From: Pinibacter soli
GTDB lineage: Bacteria > Bacteroidota > Bacteroidia > Chitinophagales > Chitinophagaceae
Assembly: GCF_029961145.1 (NCBI RefSeq)
Contig: NZ_JASBRG010000001.1
Coordinates: 496,001 to 560,000 of the forward strand
Direction: 5' to 3'
DNA length: 64,000 bases
Of this stretch, positions 8,963-17,616 are shown in pieces (the stretch's first letter is position 1; each line of letters begins with the position of its first letter). A model generated the notes under the pieces. The model had not been told where the DNA came from, did not search any database, and saw nothing but the letters and a program-made list of their open reading frames with translations. The translations under genes were made by a program, and so were the position numbers.

Positions 8963-9146
8963 ATTTCACGCAAAGGCGCAAAGGGAAAACAAAGGGCGCA
9001 AAGACATGATGTTGTTTTTGCGTCCTTTGTTTTTTTGAAAAAAGACTAAAATTTCTGAAAGGGCTTCCTTATACCCTTCTGCTTTTTTGCAAGTTCGTTT
9101 AAAAACTTTTCGTCCTTTGTTTTCCCTTTGCGCCTTTGCGTGAAAT
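8963..9146. repeat. 33-bp perfect inverted repeat between convergent uvrC and GH3
   Basis: 8963-8995 is perfectly complementary to 9114-9146, built from words such as CGCAAAGG and TTCACGCAAAGG. A third, inverted copy of the CAAAGGRCGCAAA segment lies inside (about 9017-9030), so alternative hairpins are possible. Located between convergent stops, it may also act as a bidirectional terminator. No transposase or ORF lies inside. Confidence 0.85.
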
Positions 9147-9152
9147 AAAAAA

Positions 9153-11396
9153 TCATTTCAATTCAAACTCCGCAATGTTCTTAGTATTTGAATCGGTGCC
9201 GATGAATACATTGAACTTTCCAGGTTCTGATTTAAACTGTAATTGGTTGTTATAAAAGCGAAGCATCTCTTCGGTAATCGCAAAAGTGACGGTTTGTGAC
9301 GCCCCAGCATTAAGTGATATCTTCTTAAATCCTTTCAATTCTTTTACCGGCCGTTTAATGCTCCCAACAACATCCTGAATATACAATTGAACTATTTCTT
9401 CTCCATCGTATGTGCCGTTGTTTTTAATAGTAACACTGGCTGTTATTTTTCCTGTGCCATTTAAAGTTGCAGCAGATAATGTTACGGGAGAATATTCGAA
9501 CGAAGTATAACTCAACCCATATCCAAATGGGTACAGTGGTGCACTGGAAATATCCAGATACTTAGAAGTGTATTTATTTCCTTCCTGCTCGGGACGACTT
9601 GAATTATTGTGTGCATAGTAAACAGGAATTTGCCCTGCATTTCGCGGAAAGGTCATTGTAAGCTTTCCTGACGGATTGAATTTTCCGAGCAATGCGTTCA
9701 CAACTGCTTCTGCTTCTTTAGTGCCCAAATACCAGCAATCAATAATTGCATCCATGTTTTCGGCTTCCCAATCAATAATTAGTGGTCGTCCGTTTTTCAC
9801 GACTAACACAATTGGCTTGTTTAACTTCCTCAGTTCTTTCAATAAATCACGTTGATTCTCCTGTAGCTGAATATCTGCCATACTTGCCGCTTCGCCTGTC
9901 ATACCTCCGTGTTCTCCCATTACCGCTACAATCACATCTGCCTGCTTCGCAACAGTAATTGCTTCTGCTTTTAGGGCTTCGGCACTGCGCACATCTTTCT
10001 TCTGATAAATTCTTTCCATCAACATATCATTCTCAGAAATATTCGCCCCCTTTGCATACAGCACGTTCGACTTTCCTTTTAATTGACTGGTAAGTTCTTC
10101 GTAAATATTCGGTGAGCGGGAAGCATTTGTTGCGCCAATGTTTTGTACATCTTCTGTTTTCGCAAATGGCCCTATTAATGCAACGGTTCCAGTTGGCCGC
10201 AATGGCAAAAGATGGTTATTGTTCTTGAGTAATACGATTGACTCTTGCGCTATTCTCAATGCATGTTGCAAATGCTCTTCTGACAGAATATCTTTTGCAG
10301 CACGTTGTGCATCGCAGTATCTGTAGGGATTCTCGAATAGTCCCAACTTATACTTTGCAGCAAGTACATCGTATGCGGCGCGGTCAATTTCCTTTTCACT
10401 CACTTTCCCCGATTGTACTAATTGTTTCAAATTCTTCTGAAAAAATTCACTTATCATATCCATGTCCATTCCTGCATTCATGCTTAGTGCAGCTGCATCA
10501 GCGTCTGTTGCAACAACACCGTGGTTCTTCATTTCTTCAATGGATGTATAATCAGAGATGACCAATCCTTTAAAGCCCCACTGCTTGCGCAACAGGTCAG
10601 AGAGTAACCATTTATTGCCTGAGGATGGAACACCCTGCACATCATTAAAAGATGACATAACGGATCCCACACCTGCGTCTACAGCAGCCTTATACGTTTT
10701 CAGGTACACATCATACATTATGCGCTTGCTCATATCCATGCCTGTGTAGTCTTTTCCGGCTTCTGGTGCGCCGTACATGGCAAAGTGTTTCATGCATGCC
10801 ATCATGTTTTGATTTTTCAGATAATCAGTTCCCTGAAAACCTTTAACCCTTGCCGCGGCAATCAAACTTCCCAAATAGGGGTCTTCGCCTACACCTTCCG
10901 AAACCCTTCCCCAGCGTGGATCACGACTGATGTCTATCATTGGTGCAAATGTCCACGCTATGCCCTGTGAACTTGCTTCATTGGCGGTGATAGCCGTTGA
11001 ACGCTGCATTCCTTCTACATCCCAACTCATCGTTTCTGCCAGCGGAATAGGGAAAATAGTTTTATAGCCCTGTACCACATCTCCACCAATGATCACCGGA
11101 ATTTTTAAACGGCTTTGCATGGCGATATCCTGTAGAACTTTTGCATTCTTTTCAGGATTGGGAATGTTAAATGACCCGCCGACTTGTCCATTTTTTACTT
11201 TCTGCGTATAAGCAGCTTTACTGCTTTCATTGGAGTCATCCCAGCCACCTTGCAGGTTAAGCTGTCCTATTTTTTCATCCAATGTCATCTTGCTTAGTAG
11301 CGGTTTGATGAATGCATCCATTTTAGCGTTGGATGTTTGTGCCATCGTAGGAACCGCGATGGAGCAAGCGACAAGTATAGATAGTAATTTTTTCAT
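9153..11396 (-). CDS. Glycoside hydrolase family 3 (beta-glucosidase-like), PUL enzyme 2
   Basis: A periplasmic GH3 enzyme of about 747 residues, BglX-like. The start is set at the ATG whose product begins MKKLLSILVA, giving a clean signal peptide cut after ...TMAQ; two upstream in-frame ATGs (11423, 11411) add only a short leader. The TIM-barrel domain has DPRWGR, the KHF motif (about 203-205) and the candidate nucleophile Asp in VISDYTS (about D282). The alpha/beta sandwich domain and a C-terminal fibronectin-III-like domain (GEEIVQLYI, KELKGF) follow. It lies 31 bp after the paralogous GH3 gene and is the last gene of the PUL operon. It probably cleaves glucosyl oligosaccharides to glucose; linkage is not readable from sequence. 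Confidence 0.92.
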   Translation of the reverse strand: MKKLLSILVACSIAVPTMAQTSNAKMDAFIKPLLSKMTLDEKIGQLNLQGGWDDSNESSKAAYTQKVKNGQVGGSFNIPNPEKNAKVLQDIAMQSRLKIPVIIGGDVVQGYKTIFPIPLAETMSWDVEGMQRSTAITANEASSQGIAWTFAPMIDISRDPRWGRVSEGVGEDPYLGSLIAAARVKGFQGTDYLKNQNMMACMKHFAMYGAPEAGKDYTGMDMSKRIMYDVYLKTYKAAVDAGVGSVMSSFNDVQGVPSSGNKWLLSDLLRKQWGFKGLVISDYTSIEEMKNHGVVATDADAAALSMNAGMDMDMISEFFQKNLKQLVQSGKVSEKEIDRAAYDVLAAKYKLGLFENPYRYCDAQRAAKDILSEEHLQHALRIAQESIVLLKNNNHLLPLRPTGTVALIGPFAKTEDVQNIGATNASRSPNIYEELTSQLKGKSNVLYAKGANISENDMLMERIYQKKDVRSAEALKAEAITVAKQADVIVAVMGEHGGMTGEAASMADIQLQENQRDLLKELRKLNKPIVLVVKNGRPLIIDWEAENMDAIIDCWYLGTKEAEAVVNALLGKFNPSGKLTMTFPRNAGQIPVYYAHNNSSRPEQEGNKYTSKYLDISSAPLYPFGYGLSYTSFEYSPVTLSAATLNGTGKITASVTIKNNGTYDGEEIVQLYIQDVVGSIKRPVKELKGFKKISLNAGASQTVTFAITEEMLRFYNNQLQFKSEPGKFNVFIGTDSNTKNIAEFELK

Positions 11397-11427
11397 TTTA
11401 TTTTTTTGCATTGCATACATCAACGGT

Positions 11428-13731
11428 TTACTTCAATTCAAAACCTGCTTCATTCATTGTTGCTGAACTGCCACCAATAAACACTTTAAAGTCGCCCGGC
11501 TCTGATGCATATTTCAAATTTGAATCGTAGAATGCCAACATCCCGTTGGTGATCGTAAAGGAAATCTCTTTGCTTTCACCCTTCTTTAAAAATACTTTTT
11601 GAAAACCTTTCAATTCTTTTACCGGCCGTGTTACAGATCCCACCATATCTCTTATATACAACTGTACGATTTCTTCACCATCGTAGTTGCCAGTGTTGGT
11701 AAGAGTTACAGATGCTTTAATGCTTCCCGTTTTCGTAATGCTGCCAGCAGATAATTTTACAGCACTGTAGGAGAAAGTTGTATAGCTTAGTCCATAGCCG
11801 AATTCAAACAACGGTTCATTAGGAATATCGAGATAATTGGATTTGAACTTTGTGGGGCCGCCTTTTACATAAGGGCGTCCGGTGTTTTTATGATTGTAAT
11901 AAACGGGAATCTGGCCAACGTTTACAGGAAATGATGCGGTCAATTTTCCTGATGGAATTTTGTCTCCAAATAATAGATCAGCCACTGCATTACCGGCTTC
12001 TGTTCCACTGAACCAAGTATCCAGAATGGCATCGGCTTTTTTTGTTTCTTCTTCAATGGTCATTGGCCTTCCATTCATGAGCACCAGCACTACTGGTTTG
12101 CCTGTTTTTTTCAACGCATCTAGCAATTTTTTCTGGCTTGGCTGCAAATCAATATTTGACAAACTGGAAGATTCTCCAGACATATTTGCGGACTCGCCTA
12201 ATACAGCTACCACAACATCAGATTTATTCGCAGCATTGACCGCTTCATTGATCATTTCGTCAGGTGAACGTTTATCAATATCTATTTCATTCATGAAGGC
12301 ATTTACTTTTTTTGCAAATGCGGTGTCATCAGAAATATTCGCGCCTTTTGCATGAATGATCTTTACATTGCTGCCTCCTACATTTTGCAATCCCTGTAGC
12401 ACTGTTACAGTATTTTCAAAATCGCCCGACACACTCCATGTTCCAAGCATGTTCATGTGGCTATCTGCAAGAGGGCCTATTAATGCAATTGTTCCAGATT
12501 TCTTTAGTGGTAAAATATTGTTTGCATTCTTTAACAATACTGCCGAACGTGTTGCAAAATCACGCGCCGCCGCTCTGTTAGATGCATTAAAAATATCGCC
12601 GGCACGATTAACGTCGCAATAACGATATGGATCATCAAACAATCCCAATTTGTATTTTGCTTCTAAAATTCTTTTACAGGCTGCATCAATTTGTTTAACA
12701 GATACTTTGCCTTCATTCAAAGATTTTTTAAGTGTGGTTAGAAAACCCTCGCCTACCATATCCATGTCAACGCCTGCATTCAATGCCTTTGCAGATACTT
12801 GCTGCAGGTCACCCATTCCATGATCTATCATTTCATTAATGGAAGTATAATCTGTAACAACCATTCCTTTGAATTTCCATTGGTCGCGCAATACATCTGT
12901 AAGCAGCCATTTGTTAACAGTAGAAGGAACTGCGTCAACTTCATTAAAGGCACTCATTACACTACCTACTCCTGCATCCACTGCGGCTTTGTAAGGAGGA
13001 AAATAATTCTGAAACATTTGCACACGACTCATGTCTGTTGTGTTATAATCGCGGCCCGCTTCCGCTGCTCCGTATAACGCATAGTGTTTTACACATGCCA
13101 TCACCGTGTTGTTCTTAGAAAGATCATCACCCTGGTAACCCTTTACCATAGCTGTAGCGATCTGCGAACCCAGGTAAGGATCTTCGCCTGAACCTTCTGC
13201 AATTCGTCCCCAGCGCGGATCGCGGCAAATATCTACCATCGGCGAAAACACCCAAGAGAGTCCTTCTGCTGTCGCTTCTTTCGCTGCTATTTGTGCACTT
13301 TGCTGTATCATCGGCATATCCCATGAACAGGAAAGCCCAAGTGGAATGGGGAAAATGGTCCTGTGGCCGTGTATTACATCCAATCCAAAGATCATTGGAA
13401 TTTTCAATCGGGAGTTGTTCACAGCGATCTCCTGTGCTTTGCGAATTTTATCAGCGCCGGTAATGCCGAACATTCCTCCCACTTGTCCACTTTTAATTTT
13501 ATTATCAACATCTCTACTCACCACAGCGCCAGTTACAGCGCCGCCAGGTGTTACAAGATTTAACTGACCGATCTTTTCATCAAGCGTCATTTGCTTCATT
13601 AGATTATTTACAAAGACATCCATTTTGGATTGGCTTGCCACTGCTGTTTTAGTAACTTTTTCTTTTGTTTGCGCAAATGAAGAAGTTGCCAATGCAGCTG
13701 CAATAAGTAACGCAACTGTTTTTTTGCTCAT
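11428..13731 (-). CDS. Glycoside hydrolase family 3 (beta-glucosidase-like), PUL enzyme 1
   Basis: A 767-residue periplasmic GH3 paralogue of the following gene with the same three-domain plan: signal peptide (cut near SSFAQ), TIM barrel with DPRWGR (171-176), KHY (215-217) and the candidate nucleophile D294 in VVTDYTS, an alpha/beta sandwich, and an FnIII-like tail. The two copies have clearly diverged, so the duplication is not recent or the pair was assembled from related genes. Known PULs use GH3 enzymes of this type to split disaccharides and oligosaccharides released by an endoglucanase, here the GH144-type enzyme at 16190-17530. Confidence 0.92.
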   Translation of the reverse strand: MSKKTVALLIAAALATSSFAQTKEKVTKTAVASQSKMDVFVNNLMKQMTLDEKIGQLNLVTPGGAVTGAVVSRDVDNKIKSGQVGGMFGITGADKIRKAQEIAVNNSRLKIPMIFGLDVIHGHRTIFPIPLGLSCSWDMPMIQQSAQIAAKEATAEGLSWVFSPMVDICRDPRWGRIAEGSGEDPYLGSQIATAMVKGYQGDDLSKNNTVMACVKHYALYGAAEAGRDYNTTDMSRVQMFQNYFPPYKAAVDAGVGSVMSAFNEVDAVPSTVNKWLLTDVLRDQWKFKGMVVTDYTSINEMIDHGMGDLQQVSAKALNAGVDMDMVGEGFLTTLKKSLNEGKVSVKQIDAACKRILEAKYKLGLFDDPYRYCDVNRAGDIFNASNRAAARDFATRSAVLLKNANNILPLKKSGTIALIGPLADSHMNMLGTWSVSGDFENTVTVLQGLQNVGGSNVKIIHAKGANISDDTAFAKKVNAFMNEIDIDKRSPDEMINEAVNAANKSDVVVAVLGESANMSGESSSLSNIDLQPSQKKLLDALKKTGKPVVLVLMNGRPMTIEEETKKADAILDTWFSGTEAGNAVADLLFGDKIPSGKLTASFPVNVGQIPVYYNHKNTGRPYVKGGPTKFKSNYLDIPNEPLFEFGYGLSYTTFSYSAVKLSAGSITKTGSIKASVTLTNTGNYDGEEIVQLYIRDMVGSVTRPVKELKGFQKVFLKKGESKEISFTITNGMLAFYDSNLKYASEPGDFKVFIGGSSATMNEAGFELK

Positions 13732-13800
13732 AGTAATTTATTGTTTGTGCTGCGAAGCCAAAAAGTGCAAGAATTTCCCCTGCGCTTCGGTGGCGACTGT

Positions 13801-15552
13801 TTATTCGGCTTTTGCTTTTGTTAGTGTAGAAACGCCATTTTCATTGATCGCTTCTATTGCGAAATAGTAAGGTATTTCTTTGTCCATTGCTTTATAGAAA
13901 TAATCATTTGCATTGTGCACCATAATGCAGTTGTACAACTTGTCTGGCGCAGTTCCTACATAAATATTGTATGCATAGGCATTATCGACGGATTGCCATC
14001 TTATCCAGGCACTACGTTTATCATCTTCTGTGCGCAACACAATGAATTGCTTTACAGCATCTGGTTTCGCTCCATTACCCAGACCAAACACCCGTAATCC
14101 TGAGATGGCAAATTTGCCTGTTGGCATGTGTATATTCTCCAGCTTAATGTAACGCGCCTTTACAGGATTATCAAGTTGTACATAGTCATGTGGAACATCG
14201 GTTTTGTTGTTGCTTTTGTCCGCCAAAACATTCCATGTTTTACCATCTGTTGAATAATACAATTTGTATTGATGGTAAATACCTTGTTGTTTTCCTAAAA
14301 ATTCAGCGTCCTGATCTGCATAGTTTATTTGTACCGCATTAACCGTACTTACTTCGCCAAGATCTGTCTGTATCCATTCACCTTTGTTTGCTGTTTGTGC
14401 GCTCCAGTATGTTTTTATGTTTTCATCTACAGCATTGTTTGCATGAAAGCCTCCAAGTGTTGATGAAACCTGTACGGGCTTGTCGTAGTTCAACAACATC
14501 CAGCCGGTGAACTGGCTTTGCAAATGATCTGCTTTGCCGGAAGGTATATAATGCGGATAATCTCCCCACGCGGTATTGCAATACATTACATCATCGTTAT
14601 CAAAGCCAGCGGGCCAAATGCCGATGCGTCTTTCAAAATTATTTTTGACGCCAATCACCATTGTTGAAACGTGCCAATAGTTATCCCATTTGTCCTGAAA
14701 AGTTGCGCCATGTCCTGCACCGCGTGCAAAGCCGCCCGGCTTATAACTCATCGGCAATGATGCATGCGTGAATGGCCCCAGCGGATGATCACTTACTGCA
14801 ACACCGTCTGCATAATGACTAAACTCTGTTCCAGGCCCACCCCATTGCAGATAGTATTTGTTGTTGTGTTTTGTCATCCACGAGCCTTCCATAAATCCTT
14901 TGAGAAATGTATTATCCATATACTCGCCAAAGCGGTGCCAACCGTAACGCTCGCCATTGGTTAACAACGTTTCTTTTCGTGTACCTATCGGGCTGAATGT
15001 TTTTCTATCCAGTTCAATACCGTACATGGGATACACATTGCTGCTTCCATTGTACATATACAGTTTACCATCATCGTCAGTGAAAAATGCGGGATCCCAT
15101 CCACCGATTTCGAAATGATCAACTGCCTTTTCCCACTTATTGTTTTTGGGATCTGTGCTTTCCCATATTGGAAATTCGCTTGTATAAGTAGATCCAAATA
15201 CAAACATGGTATCACCTTTTATGCCAACTGCCGGGGCACACAAATCATCATATAAACCGGGATATTTGTCTGTAAGTTCTTTTGTAAGAAAATGTCTGAA
15301 CACAAAGTTCCAGTTCACCATATCACTGCTCCACCAATACCCCCACTGATTGGTAGAGAACAAATAATAATCACCCTTGTAATTAACGATTACGGGATCT
15401 GCTGTTGCACGATGCTTGCCCCAGGTGGTGAAATTTGGAATAGGGCAATAGCCGTAGTCTATGTTGATTGGATTACAGTAAGTTTTTTTCTGTGCAAACA
15501 TTGAGATGCTTGAGACAAAAAGAAAAATTAGCAATGATATTTTTTTATACAT
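13801..15552 (-). CDS. GH43-type glycosidase with discoidin (F5/8C) and FnIII-like domains
   Basis: A secreted enzyme of 583 residues. The start ATG at 15552 gives a signal peptide ending ...SISMFAQ; the longer frame to 15594 is unlikely. The N-terminal five-bladed propeller carries the three expected acidic residues: D52 (ATADPVIVN), D153 (GWDPAFF) and E222 (GFMEGSW). A discoidin/CBM32-like domain follows (about 370-500, HANNAVDENIKTYWSA to ISGLRVFG), then a short fibronectin-III-like module at the C-terminus. GH43 enzymes usually remove arabinosyl, xylosyl or galactosyl units, and the subfamily is not clear here. It is the fourth structural gene of the PUL, separated from the GH144-type gene by the GxxExxY insertion. 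Confidence 0.85.
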   Translation of the reverse strand: MYKKISLLIFLFVSSISMFAQKKTYCNPINIDYGYCPIPNFTTWGKHRATADPVIVNYKGDYYLFSTNQWGYWWSSDMVNWNFVFRHFLTKELTDKYPGLYDDLCAPAVGIKGDTMFVFGSTYTSEFPIWESTDPKNNKWEKAVDHFEIGGWDPAFFTDDDGKLYMYNGSSNVYPMYGIELDRKTFSPIGTRKETLLTNGERYGWHRFGEYMDNTFLKGFMEGSWMTKHNNKYYLQWGGPGTEFSHYADGVAVSDHPLGPFTHASLPMSYKPGGFARGAGHGATFQDKWDNYWHVSTMVIGVKNNFERRIGIWPAGFDNDDVMYCNTAWGDYPHYIPSGKADHLQSQFTGWMLLNYDKPVQVSSTLGGFHANNAVDENIKTYWSAQTANKGEWIQTDLGEVSTVNAVQINYADQDAEFLGKQQGIYHQYKLYYSTDGKTWNVLADKSNNKTDVPHDYVQLDNPVKARYIKLENIHMPTGKFAISGLRVFGLGNGAKPDAVKQFIVLRTEDDKRSAWIRWQSVDNAYAYNIYVGTAPDKLYNCIMVHNANDYFYKAMDKEIPYYFAIEAINENGVSTLTKAKAE

Positions 15553-15587
15553 AGTGATGATATTTACGCTGCCGCAAAAAATTGTTA

Positions 15588-16188
15588 TTGCCACTGAGGC
15601 ACAGAAGCACAGATTTGTTTACATGAAAATGAATCTGTTATTTTTATCAATGGCCCTATTGCCATATATTTCTATTAATAAATCACTCTTTTGATTTCCA
15701 ATTTTTGCTTTGCAAAATTTAGTATCAGGCCAACCTTGCATCGCGAACATTTAAGATAATTTATGACTTGCGCATAATCTTCTTCTGCAATCCCGCCTTC
15801 TTTAGCTTTAATTTCCAATATAACATTACCATACACAACAAAATCTGCATTAAAACTATGAGTCAAAACAGTGTTCTTATATTTTATTCGAAAAGGCTTT
15901 TCTCTCTCAAAATAAATTTCATTAGCCTTAAACTCATATTCCAAAGCATCTTTATAAACTATTTCTAGAAAACCAGCACCTAATATTTTATGAATTTCTA
16001 TTCCTAAGCCAATAATCTTCGTAGTTTCTTCTTGCAATGGATAACTTTTACTATCCGAAAAAAATGTATTCACGCGTACGCTTTTGTTAGTTATTAAAAC
16101 ATTACACATCCATTTTCTTGCAAAGAGTCGATAAATGTCTTGAAGAATTAAATTCTTTTTTTCTGTGTTTTCTGTGCCTCTGTGGCAA
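15588..16188. repeat. Inverted terminal repeats flanking the GxxExxY gene
   Basis: 15588-15613 and 16162-16188 are near-complementary (26 vs 27 nt, ends TTGCCAC...GTGGCAA, internal word GAGGCACAGAA). They bracket the GxxExxY gene and lie exactly between the GH144-type stop codon (16190) and a spot about 35 bp before the GH43 start. Removing the bracketed segment would leave an ordinary tight operon spacer. The same terminal words appear at 37322-37480 without a gene. No obvious target-site duplication is seen. Confidence 0.7.
15675..16109 (-). CDS. GxxExxY protein (PD-(D/E)XK nuclease-like)
   Basis: A 144-residue protein of the GxxExxY family: G46, E49 and Y52 form the name-giving motif in GAGFLEIVY. 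The nuclease-like core follows, with D89 (NADFVVY) and E99-I-K101, the usual layout of a PD-(D/E)XK active site. The family is known by sequence but its function is undefined. The first ~22 residues are an extension relative to typical members (which start near the YPLQEETTKIIGL segment), and no later ATG is available, so the start is tentative. It is co-oriented with the PUL genes but has nothing to do with glycans, and it is bracketed by inverted repeats, pointing to a mobile or repeat-associated cassette. Confidence 0.85.
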   Translation of the reverse strand: MCNVLITNKSVRVNTFFSDSKSYPLQEETTKIIGLGIEIHKILGAGFLEIVYKDALEYEFKANEIYFEREKPFRIKYKNTVLTHSFNADFVVYGNVILEIKAKEGGIAEEDYAQVINYLKCSRCKVGLILNFAKQKLEIKRVIY

Positions 16189-16189
16189 C

Positions 16190-17530
16190 CTACTTCGCTA
16201 AAGAAGGACTCTCAAAGCTTAATTTCTTTAAGCCATTTTTTACTTCCGGGCAACTCATAAATAATTTCCACAACAATCCTGTTCTATAATTTTCAATCAT
16301 TACCACAATAGGTCCCTGATCTATAGCGAGATAAGAATCTGCGTACCAGTTTTGTGTTTCGTTAAATGCGTCTACAAATCCATATTCGCCCCATATTTTA
16401 TCTCCAAGATCATAGTAAAAATGTTTGAGTGCCTGCATGGAATACTCCGGCGTGTAGGGAAATGCAGACAATGCAGCAGTTGGCGCAATTGTTCCAAAAT
16501 CATTGGTTGGAGAATGGGCATTATATCCATTATAGGTATCGCATGCCGTTAGCCCCCAGCAGTTGGCGCCATAACCTTTGAAATGATTTGGATTGCGAAC
16601 GCAATGTTCACGATTGATCAAAGTATGGTTTCTGTTTTGCTCCCAATAATCTGCATATTGATCTTTTAATCCGCGAGGATCAAGCCCTACAAAAGAATAG
16701 TGAGAAAAAAACAATGGCCCACCGTAATCAAATCCCAGCGGTAGTTTGATGCCGTAAAACTCTTTGCCGTTTTTAAAGAAATCACTTTGTGCCCAACCTC
16801 TGTGATACACATTGGCGCCGACAGGATGGCTACTTGAAGATGCTGCCAGCACATAAGTGATGAGGCATTCATTGAACCCACGCAATGGAAAATTCATCAC
16901 CCAGCCATTATTAGGACTCCAGTGCCAATATAAAACATCCTGCCCATCACGGGTGAACCAGTTCCATTCTATCTCTCCCCACATCCAGTTTATCCTGTCA
17001 CGTATTTCACGCTCCGTTTTATTATCCTTATTGAAGTATTGTCTTGCACATAGCAAGCCTTCAAACAAAAATGAAGTCTCTACAAGATCCGCTCCGTCGT
17101 CCTTTCTTCCAAAGCGAATTACTTTGCCCGTTTCTCCATTCATCCAATGCGGAAATGCCCCATGAAAAGCATCAGCTTTCCATAAGAATTTTACGATCTT
17201 ACTCATGCGCTCGGCTGCTTGTTCATGTGTTACCCAGCCACGTTCTACAGCTACAATGATGGACATTATACCGAAGCCGCTGCCACCAGTTGTTACTACT
17301 TCATCGCCGTAATCAAATGATTTATTGCTGCGCTCACGCGCCAGCCCACTTACCGGATGTCCAAAATCCCAGAAGTATTTAAATGTCTGTTTTTGTACTA
17401 GTTCGAGGAGTGCCGTATCTGAAAGATTTTTCGGCCGCTTGGTTGGGTCAAAAGCCTCAGCCTGCTTTTTCTGGGCGACACATGACAAAGCGGTAAACAA
17501 CACACAAGCAAATAATACTCTTTTAGCCAT
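16190..17530 (-). CDS. GH144-type (Glycoamylase domain, PF10091) endo-glucanase
   Basis: A 446-residue exported protein. The signal segment ends around SCVAQ (either a type I cut after Ala or a weak lipobox at the Cys). The whole mature chain is one (alpha/alpha)6-barrel of the Glycoamylase family, with TFKYFWDFGHPVSGLARER, TTGGSGFG, ETSFLFEGLL, YWHWSP, FNECLITYVLA and SHYSFVGLDPRG blocks. GH144 was founded on a Chitinophaga endo-beta-1,2-glucanase, and Bacteroides relatives act on beta-1,2-glucan too, so this enzyme probably makes the first cut in the polymer. It follows susD across a 16-bp hairpin that may lower its expression relative to SusCD. Confidence 0.85.
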   Translation of the reverse strand: MAKRVLFACVLFTALSCVAQKKQAEAFDPTKRPKNLSDTALLELVQKQTFKYFWDFGHPVSGLARERSNKSFDYGDEVVTTGGSGFGIMSIIVAVERGWVTHEQAAERMSKIVKFLWKADAFHGAFPHWMNGETGKVIRFGRKDDGADLVETSFLFEGLLCARQYFNKDNKTEREIRDRINWMWGEIEWNWFTRDGQDVLYWHWSPNNGWVMNFPLRGFNECLITYVLAASSSSHPVGANVYHRGWAQSDFFKNGKEFYGIKLPLGFDYGGPLFFSHYSFVGLDPRGLKDQYADYWEQNRNHTLINREHCVRNPNHFKGYGANCWGLTACDTYNGYNAHSPTNDFGTIAPTAALSAFPYTPEYSMQALKHFYYDLGDKIWGEYGFVDAFNETQNWYADSYLAIDQGPIVVMIENYRTGLLWKLFMSCPEVKNGLKKLSFESPSLAK

Positions 17531-17563
17531 TTTATTTGATCGCTTTAAAAGTTGTTATAAGTA

Positions 17564-17601
17564 AAACAAGCACTCTAAAAATAAGTTTAGAGTGCTTGTT
17601 T
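17564..17601 (-). terminator. Perfect 16-bp hairpin between susD and the GH144-type gene
   Basis: 17564-17579 pairs with 17586-17601 around a 6-nt loop, in the 86-bp spacer between the SusD stop and the GH144 start. Read on the minus strand it is followed by TTTTAC, so it may be a leaky terminator or an mRNA 3'-end stabiliser separating susCD from the enzymes. Confidence 0.6.
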
Positions 17602-17616
17602 GAAGTTTGGTCTATG

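Noticed and set aside
8963-9146. Ends of an insertion sequence
   Set aside because: No transposase or ORF lies between the arms and no target duplication is seen; it fits a hairpin between convergent genes.
9153-13731. One GH3 gene split by a frameshift
   Set aside because: Each ORF is a complete GH3 with its own signal peptide, nucleophile and C-terminal domain, so these are two genes.
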